From contig MHLY01000007.1 in assembly GCA_001821455.1 (NCBI GenBank), positions 1-20,884 of the forward strand: 20,884 nucleotides of DNA. The letters are read 5' to 3'. Shown here one piece after another: positions 7,975-13,710 of the stretch. Under the pieces are notes generated by a model. That model made no database searches. It was not told the origin of the DNA and was given only the letters and a program-made list of their open reading frames with translations. How positions within the stretch are numbered: the stretch's first letter is position 1; the number at the start of each line of letters is the position of its first letter. Made by a program: the position numbers and the translations under genes. This DNA is from Candidatus Nealsonbacteria bacterium RBG_13_42_11. Lineage in GTDB: Bacteria > Patescibacteriota > Minisyncoccia > Minisyncoccales > RBG-13-42-11.

Positions 7975-8141
7975 CTTTTATCTTCCGGTCTATCTGCGAG
8001 TTGCTATATTTCTAGGCATCCCTCCTTAGTCCTAGAATGCTTAAAACTAGAGTTTAAGAAGTTTTCTTCGCTAGATTCTAGATTCTCGCAGGTAGGCCAG
8101 AGGACAAAAAGTTCTTAAAATATTTATAAGGAGGTAGGGAT
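7960..8141 (+). ncRNA. Structured 5' leader RNA with an anti-Shine-Dalgarno loop (candidate cis-regulatory RNA)
   Basis: No coding frame is visible here. Bases 7977-8000 pair with 8085-8108: 24 positions, 22 paired (3 of them G-U), with two A-C mismatches, extendable by a few A-U/G-C pairs at the base. Within the enclosed 84 nt, hairpin A is TTCTAGG (8010-8016) with CCTAGAA (8031-8037). Hairpin B is 8040-8047 with 8052-8058, and a small hairpin C is GAAG-TTTT-CTTC (8058-8069). The 14-nt loop of hairpin A holds CCTCCTTA (8021-8028), the exact complement of the SD TAAGGAGG at 8127-8134; this would form a pseudoknot that hides the ribosome-binding site. The same eight bases are the canonical 3' tail of bacterial 16S rRNA. 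CTAGAAT (8032-8038) can alternatively pair with ATTCTAG (8075-8081), which breaks hairpin A. The fold is drawn by eye. I recognised no T-box, known riboswitch, 6S, SRP or tmRNA signature. Confidence 0.7.
8127..8134 (+). promoter_or_regulatory. Strong Shine-Dalgarno sequence, sequesterable by the leader
   Basis: TAAGGAGG, 7 nt before the ATG of the zinc-ribbon gene. It is a full-length complement of the 16S tail in a window where most starts have no SD, and it is also the complement of the 8021-8028 loop. The adjoining GGGAT (8137-8141) can also pair with ATCCC (8018-8022) if about 4 nt bulge out, which would extend the block up to the start codon. Confidence 0.85.
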
Positions 8142-8348
8142 ATGTCATTTAGATGCGAATTTTGTGGGGCATCCCAGCCGGCTGGGGTGAAACCACAAAG
8201 GGTAGTAATAAAAATAAGGAAGGGGAAGTGGGGGCCGAAGATTATCAGCGATACCGTCGCCGACTATGTTCAATCACAGGAGACGGTAGAGGAAAAAAAT
8301 GCTTGTCCGCGATGCGCAAGTATTCCTCGGGAACCAGAAGTGCTTTGA
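8142..8348 (+). CDS. Small zinc-ribbon-like protein of unknown function
   Basis: A 68-residue protein with CEFC near the N-terminus (C5, C8) and CPRC near the C-terminus, a four-cysteine layout typical of a small treble-clef or zinc-ribbon fold. The middle is basic (VVIKIRKGKWGP). I do not recognise the family. The start is certain: an ATG 7 nt after a strong SD. It is the first gene of a short unit with its own strong promoter, structured leader and terminator, which suggests high or tightly switched expression. The basic, metal-binding character fits nucleic-acid or ribosome binding, but that is only inference. The next gene begins 19 nt after the stop. Confidence 0.8.
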   Translation: MSFRCEFCGASQPAGVKPQRVVIKIRKGKWGPKIISDTVADYVQSQETVEEKNACPRCASIPREPEVL

Positions 8349-8367
8349 AGCACGGAAAGAAGGAAAT

Positions 8368-8532
8368 ATGTGGAAAGTGAAGTTTTCCGGAACCCTCCCT
8401 CCAGGGTTTCATTTGATGGAGGATGAGGACTTTGTTTACCTCATGTTCAAAGGTGACAAAGTCGCTAAATTCTCTCATGCCGCCAATAAGGAAGAAATAG
8501 AAAAGGCGGCAGAGAAATATTTGTCTCAGTAA
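8368..8532 (+). CDS. Small protein of unknown function (54 residues)
   Basis: Starts MWKVKFSG and ends with a predicted helix, EEIEKAAEKYLSQ. No motif that I recognise. I chose this ATG because AGAAGGAA lies just upstream and because it follows the zinc-ribbon stop by 19 nt. An in-frame ATG 69 nt earlier would make a 77-residue protein overlapping the previous gene and has no SD. The sequence reads as a beta-rich N-terminal half followed by an alpha helix. It lies directly before an intrinsic terminator, so this unit encodes only two small proteins, which are probably functionally linked. Confidence 0.7.
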   Translation: MWKVKFSGTLPPGFHLMEDEDFVYLMFKGDKVAKFSHAANKEEIEKAAEKYLSQ

Positions 8533-8540
8533 TTTAAAAT

Positions 8541-8580
8541 AACCAGGGTTTGAACGTTCAAATCGTTCCCCTGGTTTTTT
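8541..8580. terminator. Intrinsic terminator between convergent genes
   Basis: AACCAGGG (8541-8548) pairs with CCCTGGTT (8569-8576) and is followed by a T run to 8580. The loop contains the inner palindrome TTTGAACGTTCAAA. It closes the two-small-protein unit. On the minus strand it lies directly after the pth stop with a weaker T-rich tail, so it probably serves both genes. Confidence 0.85.
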
Positions 8581-8581
8581 C

Positions 8582-9097
8582 TTACTCATTAAACTCATTC
8601 ATTGCTCTTTCTATTCCTTCCTTCAGAAAATATTCAATCGCCTCAGCTGTTTTTTTAATTATATCTTTTACAATCTTTTCTTCTTCTTTATTAAATTTTT
8701 GGAGAACAAACTTTTCTACGTTTGATACTTGATGTTTAATGCCCGATACTGGTTTAATTCCGACCCTGAACCTTACAAAGTTTTTCGTTCCCAATTCCCT
8801 GATTATTGACTCCACGCCTTTATGGCCGGCGGAACCGCGGTTTTTGACAATTCTGATTTGTCCTAAAAGCAGGTCAATATCATCGTGGATTATAATCAGG
8901 TTATTAGATTTTAGGTTGTGAGTCCCGACGAGTCCTTTGACTGTTTTACCGGATTCATTCATAAAACCACTGGGCCTTGCCAAAACAACTTCTTTCAAAT
9001 TCAGAGATTCCAATTCGTCAATTACCCTTAAGCCCAGATTATGGCGCGTCTTTTGATATTTTTTGCCCGGATTACCCAGGCCGACAATTAAAAACAT
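8582..9097 (-). CDS. pth: Peptidyl-tRNA hydrolase, compact form
   Basis: Hydrolyses the ester bond of peptidyl-tRNAs that drop off the ribosome. The family motifs are in order: GLGNPG (Asn9), TRHNLG (catalytic His19), FMN-SGK (Asn47), and HDDIDL with the Asp that orients the His (D72). At 171 residues it is short. Between RHN and FMN there are about 20 fewer residues than in E. coli Pth, removing the strands usually found there. The position equivalent to E. coli Asn114 (GGHNG) is Lys here (AGHKG), although that Asn is reported to bind substrate. A possible extended -10 lies so close to the ATG that the mRNA would be nearly leaderless. The call is secure; the shortening could reduce or alter substrate handling. 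Confidence 0.93.
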   Translation of the reverse strand: MFLIVGLGNPGKKYQKTRHNLGLRVIDELESLNLKEVVLARPSGFMNESGKTVKGLVGTHNLKSNNLIIIHDDIDLLLGQIRIVKNRGSAGHKGVESIIRELGTKNFVRFRVGIKPVSGIKHQVSNVEKFVLQKFNKEEEKIVKDIIKKTAEAIEYFLKEGIERAMNEFNE

Positions 9098-9105
9098 GTT
9101 ATTTC

Positions 9106-9114
9106 ATTGTATCA
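9106..9114 (-). promoter_or_regulatory. Predicted extended -10 promoter for pth
   Basis: On the minus strand TGATACAAT fits TGn-TAnnnT. Only 8 nt separate it from the ATG, so the predicted start lies about 2 nt before the coding region. No good -35 is seen. Moderate confidence, consensus match only. Confidence 0.45.
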
Positions 9115-9121
9115 TAATCTC

Positions 9122-9150
9122 TTGTAAAAAAAGAGAAAATCGGGTATAAT
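9122..9150 (+). promoter_or_regulatory. Sigma70-type promoter for the lepB-comEC operon, nearly leaderless
   Basis: TTGTAA (9122-9127), 17 bp, TATAAT (9145-9150). With normal start-site spacing the transcript would begin about 2 nt before the lepB ATG at 9159, leaving no room for an SD. The next genes follow with gaps of a few bases or overlaps, so this may drive the whole run. Confidence 0.7.
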
Positions 9151-9158
9151 TATACATT

Positions 9159-9704
9159 ATGAAAAACTTCTTCTCCTTTGTTTGGGAGATTGTTAAAATC
9201 GTTGTTATCGCCCTGGTGATAGTCATTCCTATTCGCTATTTTTTGTTTCAGCCCTTTTTTGTCAAAGGCCAGTCAATGGAACCCAATTTTGAAAATGGGG
9301 ATTATCTACTTATTGATGAGATTTCTTACAGGCTCAGGGAACCCCAAAGAGGCGAAGTAATAGTTTTTAAATACCCTAACGACACCAGCCAAAGATACAT
9401 TAAAAGAATTATCGGTCTACCCGGAGAAACGGTGGAGATAAATAATGGCCAAATAACCGTCTATTCCGCGGAGGGAAACAAATTTTTAGACGAGTCGGGA
9501 TATTTATCCCAATCAGAATATACCTCCGGAAACCTTAAGATGACTTTAAGCGAAGACGAATACTTTGTTCTAGGAGATAATCGGCTGGCTTCGGCAGATT
9601 CCAGACGCTGGGGTTCTCTGCCGGAAAAAGACATTATCGGCCGAGTGTTTTTCAGGGCTTTTCCTTTTGCAACATTATCCTGCATTGAAGCGCCAAATTA
9701 TTAA
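9159..9704 (+). CDS. lepB: Signal peptidase I
   Basis: A 181-residue membrane-bound leader peptidase that removes signal peptides from exported proteins, with its active site on the outer face of the membrane. A single N-terminal membrane segment spans about residues 11-30. Catalytic Ser39 lies in GQSMEPN and the general-base Lys82 in RYIKRIIGLPGE. The conserved box GDNRLASADSRRWG lies near the C-terminus. Length is that of a Gram-positive-type, one-membrane-span SPase. First gene of a long operon; hisS starts 2 nt after its stop. Start from an apparently leaderless transcript. Confidence 0.96.
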   Translation: MKNFFSFVWEIVKIVVIALVIVIPIRYFLFQPFFVKGQSMEPNFENGDYLLIDEISYRLREPQRGEVIVFKYPNDTSQRYIKRIIGLPGETVEINNGQITVYSAEGNKFLDESGYLSQSEYTSGNLKMTLSEDEYFVLGDNRLASADSRRWGSLPEKDIIGRVFFRAFPFATLSCIEAPNY

Positions 9705-9706
9705 AT

Positions 9707-11011
9707 ATGACAAAAAAACCAAAATTTCAGGAACCGGCCGGAATGCACGATATTTTACCCGGGGAACAAAGATATTTTCAGAAGGTTTTAGATACTTGCG
9801 AAAACATAGCAGATTTTTACGGTTTTCAGAGAATTGAAACCCCGATTTTGGAACAAACAGAGCTTTTTTCAAAAGGCACGGGTCTTTCCACTGATATTGT
9901 CCAGAAACAAATGTATAACCTCAGGACAAAAGGCGGGGATTATTTGACTCTCAGGCCGGAATTTACTCCGGGCATAACCCGCGCTTTTGTTGAACATGGG
10001 ATGAAAAACCTTCCCCAGCCGGTCAAATTTTATTCTTTCGGCCCGCTTTTCCGTTACGAACACAGCCAGGCCGGGCGTTATCGCCAATTTCACCAGTTTA
10101 ATTTGGAAGTGATCGGTGAAGGAGGACCGATTATTGACGTCCAGATTATCCAGATTTTTTACAATATTTTACAGGAACTTAAATTAAAAAATTTGATTAT
10201 TGAAATAAACAGCATCGGAGACAATCAGTGCCGGCCTTATTACAAAAAACTTTTAGTCAGTTATTTCAGGTCAAGAGAATCGGCTTTGTGCGTTGATTGC
10301 CGGCGCCGCTTAAAAGAAAATCCTTTGAGGGTTTTGGACTGCAAAGAGGAAAAATGCCAGAGAATAGTAAGTCAGGCGCCCCAACTGATTGACCACCTTT
10401 GCCAGGAATGCCACCATCATTTTAAGGGAGTTTTGGAACTGCTGGATGAAATTGAATTGCCTTACCGTTTAAACCCTTATTTGGTAAGAGGGCTGGATTA
10501 TTACACTAAAACTGTTTTTGAAATTTTCAGCCAGGAACAAAAAAAGAGCGAAGATGAAAAAGAAATAACCGTCAGAAACGCTTTATGCGGCGGAGGCAGA
10601 TACGATGCCTTGGTTAAGCTTTTGGGCGGAGAAGACGCGAAAGCCAGCGGTGGCGCACTGGGAATAGAAAGAATAATTGAATTAATGAGAGAAAGAGAAA
10701 TAAAATTTCCCAGAGCGGCCGGCCCCCAGGTTTTCCTGGCCCAATTAGGGACGATGGCGAAAAGAAAAAGCTTGAAACTCCTGGAAGATTTCAGAAAAGC
10801 CAGGATTTTAACCGGGGAATCTTTTGGCAAGGATTCTTTGAAAGCGCAATTAAGAACCGCGGATAAAATGGAAGTAAAATACACCTTACTGATCGGTCAG
10901 AGAGAGGCCTTGGAAGGAACCGTTTTGATAAGAGATATGAAAACCGGCAAGCAGGAAACGATAAAATTAGACAAAGCGGTAAAAGAGATGAAAAAAAGAC
11001 TAAAGAAATGA
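9707..11011 (+). CDS. hisS: Histidyl-tRNA synthetase
   Basis: Class II aminoacyl-tRNA synthetase that charges tRNA-His. Motif 1 region lies near 10-50, motif 2 (GPLFRYEHSQAGRYRQFHQ) at about 112-130, and the histidine-binding motif RGLDYYT at 261-267. Motif 3 lies near 'GGALGIERI', followed by the C-terminal anticodon-binding domain. Six cysteines between 195 and 235 (CVDC, C212, C217, CQEC) form the cysteine-rich insertion seen in a subset of bacterial HisRS and could bind zinc. Length of 434 residues is normal. No SD is visible; the gene follows lepB by 2 nt and its stop overlaps the hinT start (ATGA). Confidence 0.97.
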   Translation: MTKKPKFQEPAGMHDILPGEQRYFQKVLDTCENIADFYGFQRIETPILEQTELFSKGTGLSTDIVQKQMYNLRTKGGDYLTLRPEFTPGITRAFVEHGMKNLPQPVKFYSFGPLFRYEHSQAGRYRQFHQFNLEVIGEGGPIIDVQIIQIFYNILQELKLKNLIIEINSIGDNQCRPYYKKLLVSYFRSRESALCVDCRRRLKENPLRVLDCKEEKCQRIVSQAPQLIDHLCQECHHHFKGVLELLDEIELPYRLNPYLVRGLDYYTKTVFEIFSQEQKKSEDEKEITVRNALCGGGRYDALVKLLGGEDAKASGGALGIERIIELMREREIKFPRAAGPQVFLAQLGTMAKRKSLKLLEDFRKARILTGESFGKDSLKAQLRTADKMEVKYTLLIGQREALEGTVLIRDMKTGKQETIKLDKAVKEMKKRLKK

Positions 11012-11346
11012 AAGACTGCCTGTTTTGCAAAATTATAAAAAAAGAATTACCATCTAAAATAGTTTACGAGGACGATAATTTCTTTGCTTTCAACGATATT
11101 AATCCCGTAGCCCCGATCCACATTTTAATTATTCCCAAAAAGCACATTCCCTCAGTCAATAGTTTAACAGCTTCAGACAAGGAATTAATCGGGGAATTAT
11201 TCCTGGTGGCCCAGAAAATAGCCCGAGCGGAAAAAGCAACTGAAACCGGCTACCGATTAACTTTCAACGTGGGGGAAAACGCCGGGCAAACGGTCGAACA
11301 CCTGCATTTACATTTATTAGGAGGAAAAAAGTTATTATGGTCTTAG
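11008..11346 (+). CDS. hinT: HIT-family nucleotide hydrolase (HinT-like)
   Basis: A 112-residue histidine-triad protein. The family splits phosphoramidate and similar bonds in AMP-linked substrates. The triad HLHLHL is at 98-103 (H98, H100, H102). CLFC near the N-terminus with a later His (KKHIPS) matches the zinc-binding variant of HinT. The protein ends soon after the triad, with GGKKLLWS in place of the common GG-x-x-x-GWPPG tail. It overlaps hisS by 4 nt (ATGA) and rpsU by 10 nt, so translation is probably coupled. The exact substrate cannot be told from sequence. Confidence 0.93.
   Translation: MKDCLFCKIIKKELPSKIVYEDDNFFAFNDINPVAPIHILIIPKKHIPSVNSLTASDKELIGELFLVAQKIARAEKATETGYRLTFNVGENAGQTVEHLHLHLLGGKKLLWS
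11319..11324 (+). promoter_or_regulatory. Strong Shine-Dalgarno of rpsU
   Basis: AGGAGG, 12 nt before the rpsU ATG and inside the hinT coding region. It is one of very few full SD sequences in the window; the long spacing is unusual. It supports the rpsU start. Confidence 0.75.
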
Positions 11347-11552
11347 AAGTTAAAAAAGGAGAAAGAGAAAATTCGCAAAACTTAATTCGCCGCTTCACCA
11401 AAAGAGTTCAGAAAAGCGGAATTTTGCTTTGGGCGAGGAAACGCCGCTTCCATAAAAGAATAAAAAGCAAAGACATGAGGAAAAAAGCGGCCATGAGACG
11501 AGAAAATTTAAGGGAAGAATACGAAAAATTAGAAAAATTAGGAAAAGTTTAA
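11337..11552 (+). CDS. rpsU: Small-subunit ribosomal protein bS21
   Basis: A 71-residue, very basic protein with the S21 pattern: VEVKKGE-like start (LEVKKGERE), 'ALRRF-KR-v-KSGIL' (here LIRRFTKRVQKSGIL), then a long arginine- and lysine-rich helix. bS21 sits beside the 3' end of 16S rRNA on the 30S platform, near the anti-SD. The gene starts within hinT, has its own strong SD, and is followed 4 nt later by yqeY, a pair also found together in Firmicutes and other bacteria. Confidence 0.95.
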   Translation: MVLEVKKGERENSQNLIRRFTKRVQKSGILLWARKRRFHKRIKSKDMRKKAAMRRENLREEYEKLEKLGKV

Positions 11553-11556
11553 ATCC

Positions 11557-12096
11557 ATGCTAAAGGAAAAAATTTCCCAAAATCTTAACAGCGCCTTAAA
11601 AGAAAAAAGGGAGCTGGAAGTTTCGGTTTTGCGGCAACTTTTAGCCGCTGTTTTTAATAAAGAAAAAGAAAAAAGGTATAAATTAAGCAAGGAAAAACCG
11701 AATCTGGATCTTGAAAAATTAGGCAAAGAAAGCCCGCAAATCAAGGAACTGGAAAAACAAAGCGCCTTTAATGACGAAGAGATAATTGAAGTAATTTCTT
11801 CCGAAATCAAAAAAGAAAAAGAAGCGCTAACGTTGTTTGAGAAAGGAAAAAGAGACGATTTGGTCAAAAAAGTAAAGGCAGAAATAGAAATCTTGGGAAA
11901 ATATCTTCCGGAACAACTTTCGGAAGACGAATTGAAAAAACTGATCAGGGAAGCGATTGCAAAAGTCGGCGCGAAAGAAATGCGGGATATGGGAAAAGTA
12001 ATGGCAGAATTAATGCCTAAAATAAAAGGCCAAGCCGATACTGGCCAGATTTCCCAAAATGTAAAAGATTTACTAAGCACCGCTCAGGGAAAATAA
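11557..12096 (+). CDS. yqeY: GatB/YqeY-domain protein
   Basis: A 179-residue, highly charged helical protein of the YqeY family, related to the C-terminal tRNA-binding domain of GatB; its molecular role is not settled. Recognisable family parts are 'KREL-VSVLRQLLAAV' near the N-terminus and, in the second half, 'EIEILGKYLPEQLSEDELKKLI', 'EMRDMGKVM' and 'LMPKIKGQADTGQIS'. It is about 30 residues longer than the B. subtilis protein because of a charged stretch after residue 30. It shares its last base with the ybeY start (TAATG), so it is translationally coupled. A function linked to tRNA or translation is supported by its place after rpsU. Confidence 0.92.
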   Translation: MLKEKISQNLNSALKEKRELEVSVLRQLLAAVFNKEKEKRYKLSKEKPNLDLEKLGKESPQIKELEKQSAFNDEEIIEVISSEIKKEKEALTLFEKGKRDDLVKKVKAEIEILGKYLPEQLSEDELKKLIREAIAKVGAKEMRDMGKVMAELMPKIKGQADTGQISQNVKDLLSTAQGK

Positions 12097-12494
12097 TGAT
12101 TGAAATCAACAATCTTACTTCTGTTTTTGTTGATAGAAAATACTTAAAGAAAATTTCAGAAAAAGTTTTGAGAAAAGAAAAAGAGAAAAAAGATTTGTCA
12201 GTCGCCTTAATAAGTCCCGGGCAGATTAAAAAGTTAAATAAAAAATACCGGAAGAAAAACCGACCGACCGACATCTTATCTTTTTCATATGACAATTACG
12301 CTGAAATAGTAATTTGCCCCCAAAAAGTTAAAAACAATGCTAAAAAATATCATTCAACCTTTAAAAAAGAATTATCCCGCGTTTTAATTCACGGGATTTT
12401 ACATCTGGTAGGATACGAACACGAGAAAAATCCCAGGAAAAAAAAGTTAATGGAAAAAAAAGAAAATTATTATTTCAATTATGTCAAAAACTAA
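12096..12494 (+). CDS. ybeY: Endoribonuclease YbeY (rRNA maturation factor)
   Basis: A 132-residue metalloenzyme. The zinc-binding H-x3-H-x5-H signature is HGILHLVGYEH (H99, H103, H109), with the same spacing as E. coli YbeY. The upstream motif KYRKKNRPTDILSFS corresponds to the conserved 'YR-x-x-PTDVLSF'. The family takes part in 16S rRNA 3'-end maturation and 70S quality control. It is about 20 residues shorter than E. coli YbeY, with a lysine-rich tail. Start overlaps yqeY stop; ftsA starts 14 nt before its end. It lies two genes after rpsU, whose product binds the same end of the 16S rRNA. Confidence 0.94.
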   Translation: MIEINNLTSVFVDRKYLKKISEKVLRKEKEKKDLSVALISPGQIKKLNKKYRKKNRPTDILSFSYDNYAEIVICPQKVKNNAKKYHSTFKKELSRVLIHGILHLVGYEHEKNPRKKKLMEKKENYYFNYVKN

Positions 12495-13704
12495 ATTAAT
12501 AGCGGCCTTAGATATCGGAAGCAGCGCCATTAAAATATTGATTGCCGGCAAAAAAGAAGGAGAAGACAAGCTTCATGTGGTCTATCAGGCCCAAGAGCCT
12601 TCAGTTGGCGTAAGAAGGGGCACGGTAATGGAGCCGGAAAAAACCTCAACAGCCATCCAGGTTCTTCTTAATAAAGTAAAAACCGAAGGCGGACACAAGG
12701 TTCGTTCTGTTTATATAAATATCGGCGGCACCCATCTTTTTTGCACCGTTTCCAAAGGAAATATTATCGTTTCCCGGGCCGATGAAAAAATTTCCAAAGA
12801 GGACGTAGAAAGAGTTCTGCAGTCTGCGGAAATTTTTTCTTTGCCTTCCAATAAAGAAATCCTGGAAGTTTTTCCAAAAGAATACATTGTTGACGGCCAG
12901 GGCGGAATAAAAGACGTGGTTGGCATGAAAGGAGTAAGGTTAGAAACCGAAGTTTTAGCCTTGGGCGTTTTTTCTCCCTATAAAAATAATTTAACAGATT
13001 CTGTTTTAGACACCGGTCTCCAGATTTTAGACGTTATTCCCTCGCCTCTCTCCAGCGCTGCGGCCGTTCTTTCTCAGCGACAAAAAGAGTTGGGGGTGGC
13101 GCTTTTGGAAATCGGGGCCGGAGCCACCCAATTGGCCGTTTTTGAAGAAGGCAATCTTATTCATTTGGCAATTTTACCGATAGGTTCAGCTAATATCACC
13201 AATGATATTGCCATCGGTCTTAAGACTGACACCGACACAGCTGAATTAATAAAGACCGAACTGGGCTGCTGTATTTTCAAAGGGAAGAACAAAAAAGAAA
13301 AAATAGAAATTGAAGACGAGGAACCCCTGGTTTTTTCCCAGAAGATGTTATCTAAAATTATTGAAGACAGGGTTTCGGAAATTTTCGAAGAAGTTAAAAA
13401 AGAATTAAAGAAAATTTCAAAACAGGGCCTGCTGCCGGCCGGCGTCGTCCTGACTGGAGGCGGAGCAAAATTATCAAAAATAGTTGATTTGGCCAAAAAA
13501 GAACTGAAACTGCCCTGTCGCTTGGGAAGACCCGCAAAATTCACAAACCTAGACGATGAATTAAGCTTTACTACCGCTTGCGGTTTAATTTTGAGAGGCG
13601 TTGACTGGGAAGAAGACAAAGATTTGGGAAGAATAAAAATCTCCTCGGTATCGGGAGGATTCGGGCAGAAACTAAAAAAATTCTTCCAAACTTTTATACC
13701 ATAA
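12481..13704 (+). CDS. ftsA: Cell division protein FtsA
   Basis: A 407-residue actin-like ATPase that tethers FtsZ filaments to the membrane. Phosphate-1 motif ALDIGSSAIKILIAG (about 9-23), phosphate-2 motif LLEIGAGATQLAVF, and adenosine motif VVLTGGGAKL are all visible. The FtsA-specific 1C domain region lies between residues of about 85 and 165. The C-terminus (FGQKLKKFFQTFIP) is an amphipathic helix, the membrane-targeting sequence of FtsA. Overlaps ybeY by 14 nt and lies 6 nt before ftsZ. No SD is visible. It appears complete, which makes the missing FtsZ tail next door notable. Confidence 0.95.
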   Translation: MSKTKLIAALDIGSSAIKILIAGKKEGEDKLHVVYQAQEPSVGVRRGTVMEPEKTSTAIQVLLNKVKTEGGHKVRSVYINIGGTHLFCTVSKGNIIVSRADEKISKEDVERVLQSAEIFSLPSNKEILEVFPKEYIVDGQGGIKDVVGMKGVRLETEVLALGVFSPYKNNLTDSVLDTGLQILDVIPSPLSSAAAVLSQRQKELGVALLEIGAGATQLAVFEEGNLIHLAILPIGSANITNDIAIGLKTDTDTAELIKTELGCCIFKGKNKKEKIEIEDEEPLVFSQKMLSKIIEDRVSEIFEEVKKELKKISKQGLLPAGVVLTGGGAKLSKIVDLAKKELKLPCRLGRPAKFTNLDDELSFTTACGLILRGVDWEEDKDLGRIKISSVSGGFGQKLKKFFQTFIP

Positions 13705-13710
13705 AATTTT

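Noticed and set aside
7973..8113. Inverted repeat as the ends of a MITE or IS200/IS605-like element
   Set aside because: No transposase, no target duplication or second copy in the window, and it sits exactly between a promoter and an SD. A second genomic copy would reopen this.
7960..8141. T-box, 6S, SRP, RNase P or tmRNA identity for the leader
   Set aside because: No T-box antiterminator motif, no SRP or RNase P core motifs, no tmRNA tag frame; the large multi-hairpin loop is unlike the 6S central bubble. Known families could still match in a proper Rfam search.
8299..8532. 77-residue version of the small protein after the zinc-ribbon gene
   Set aside because: It would overlap the previous gene by 50 nt without an SD; the ATG at 8368 has AGAAGGAA in front.
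11538..12080. 180-residue minus-strand frame opposite yqeY
   Set aside because: Ser/Phe-rich mirror of a Lys/Glu-rich coding region; the + strand gene is recognisable.
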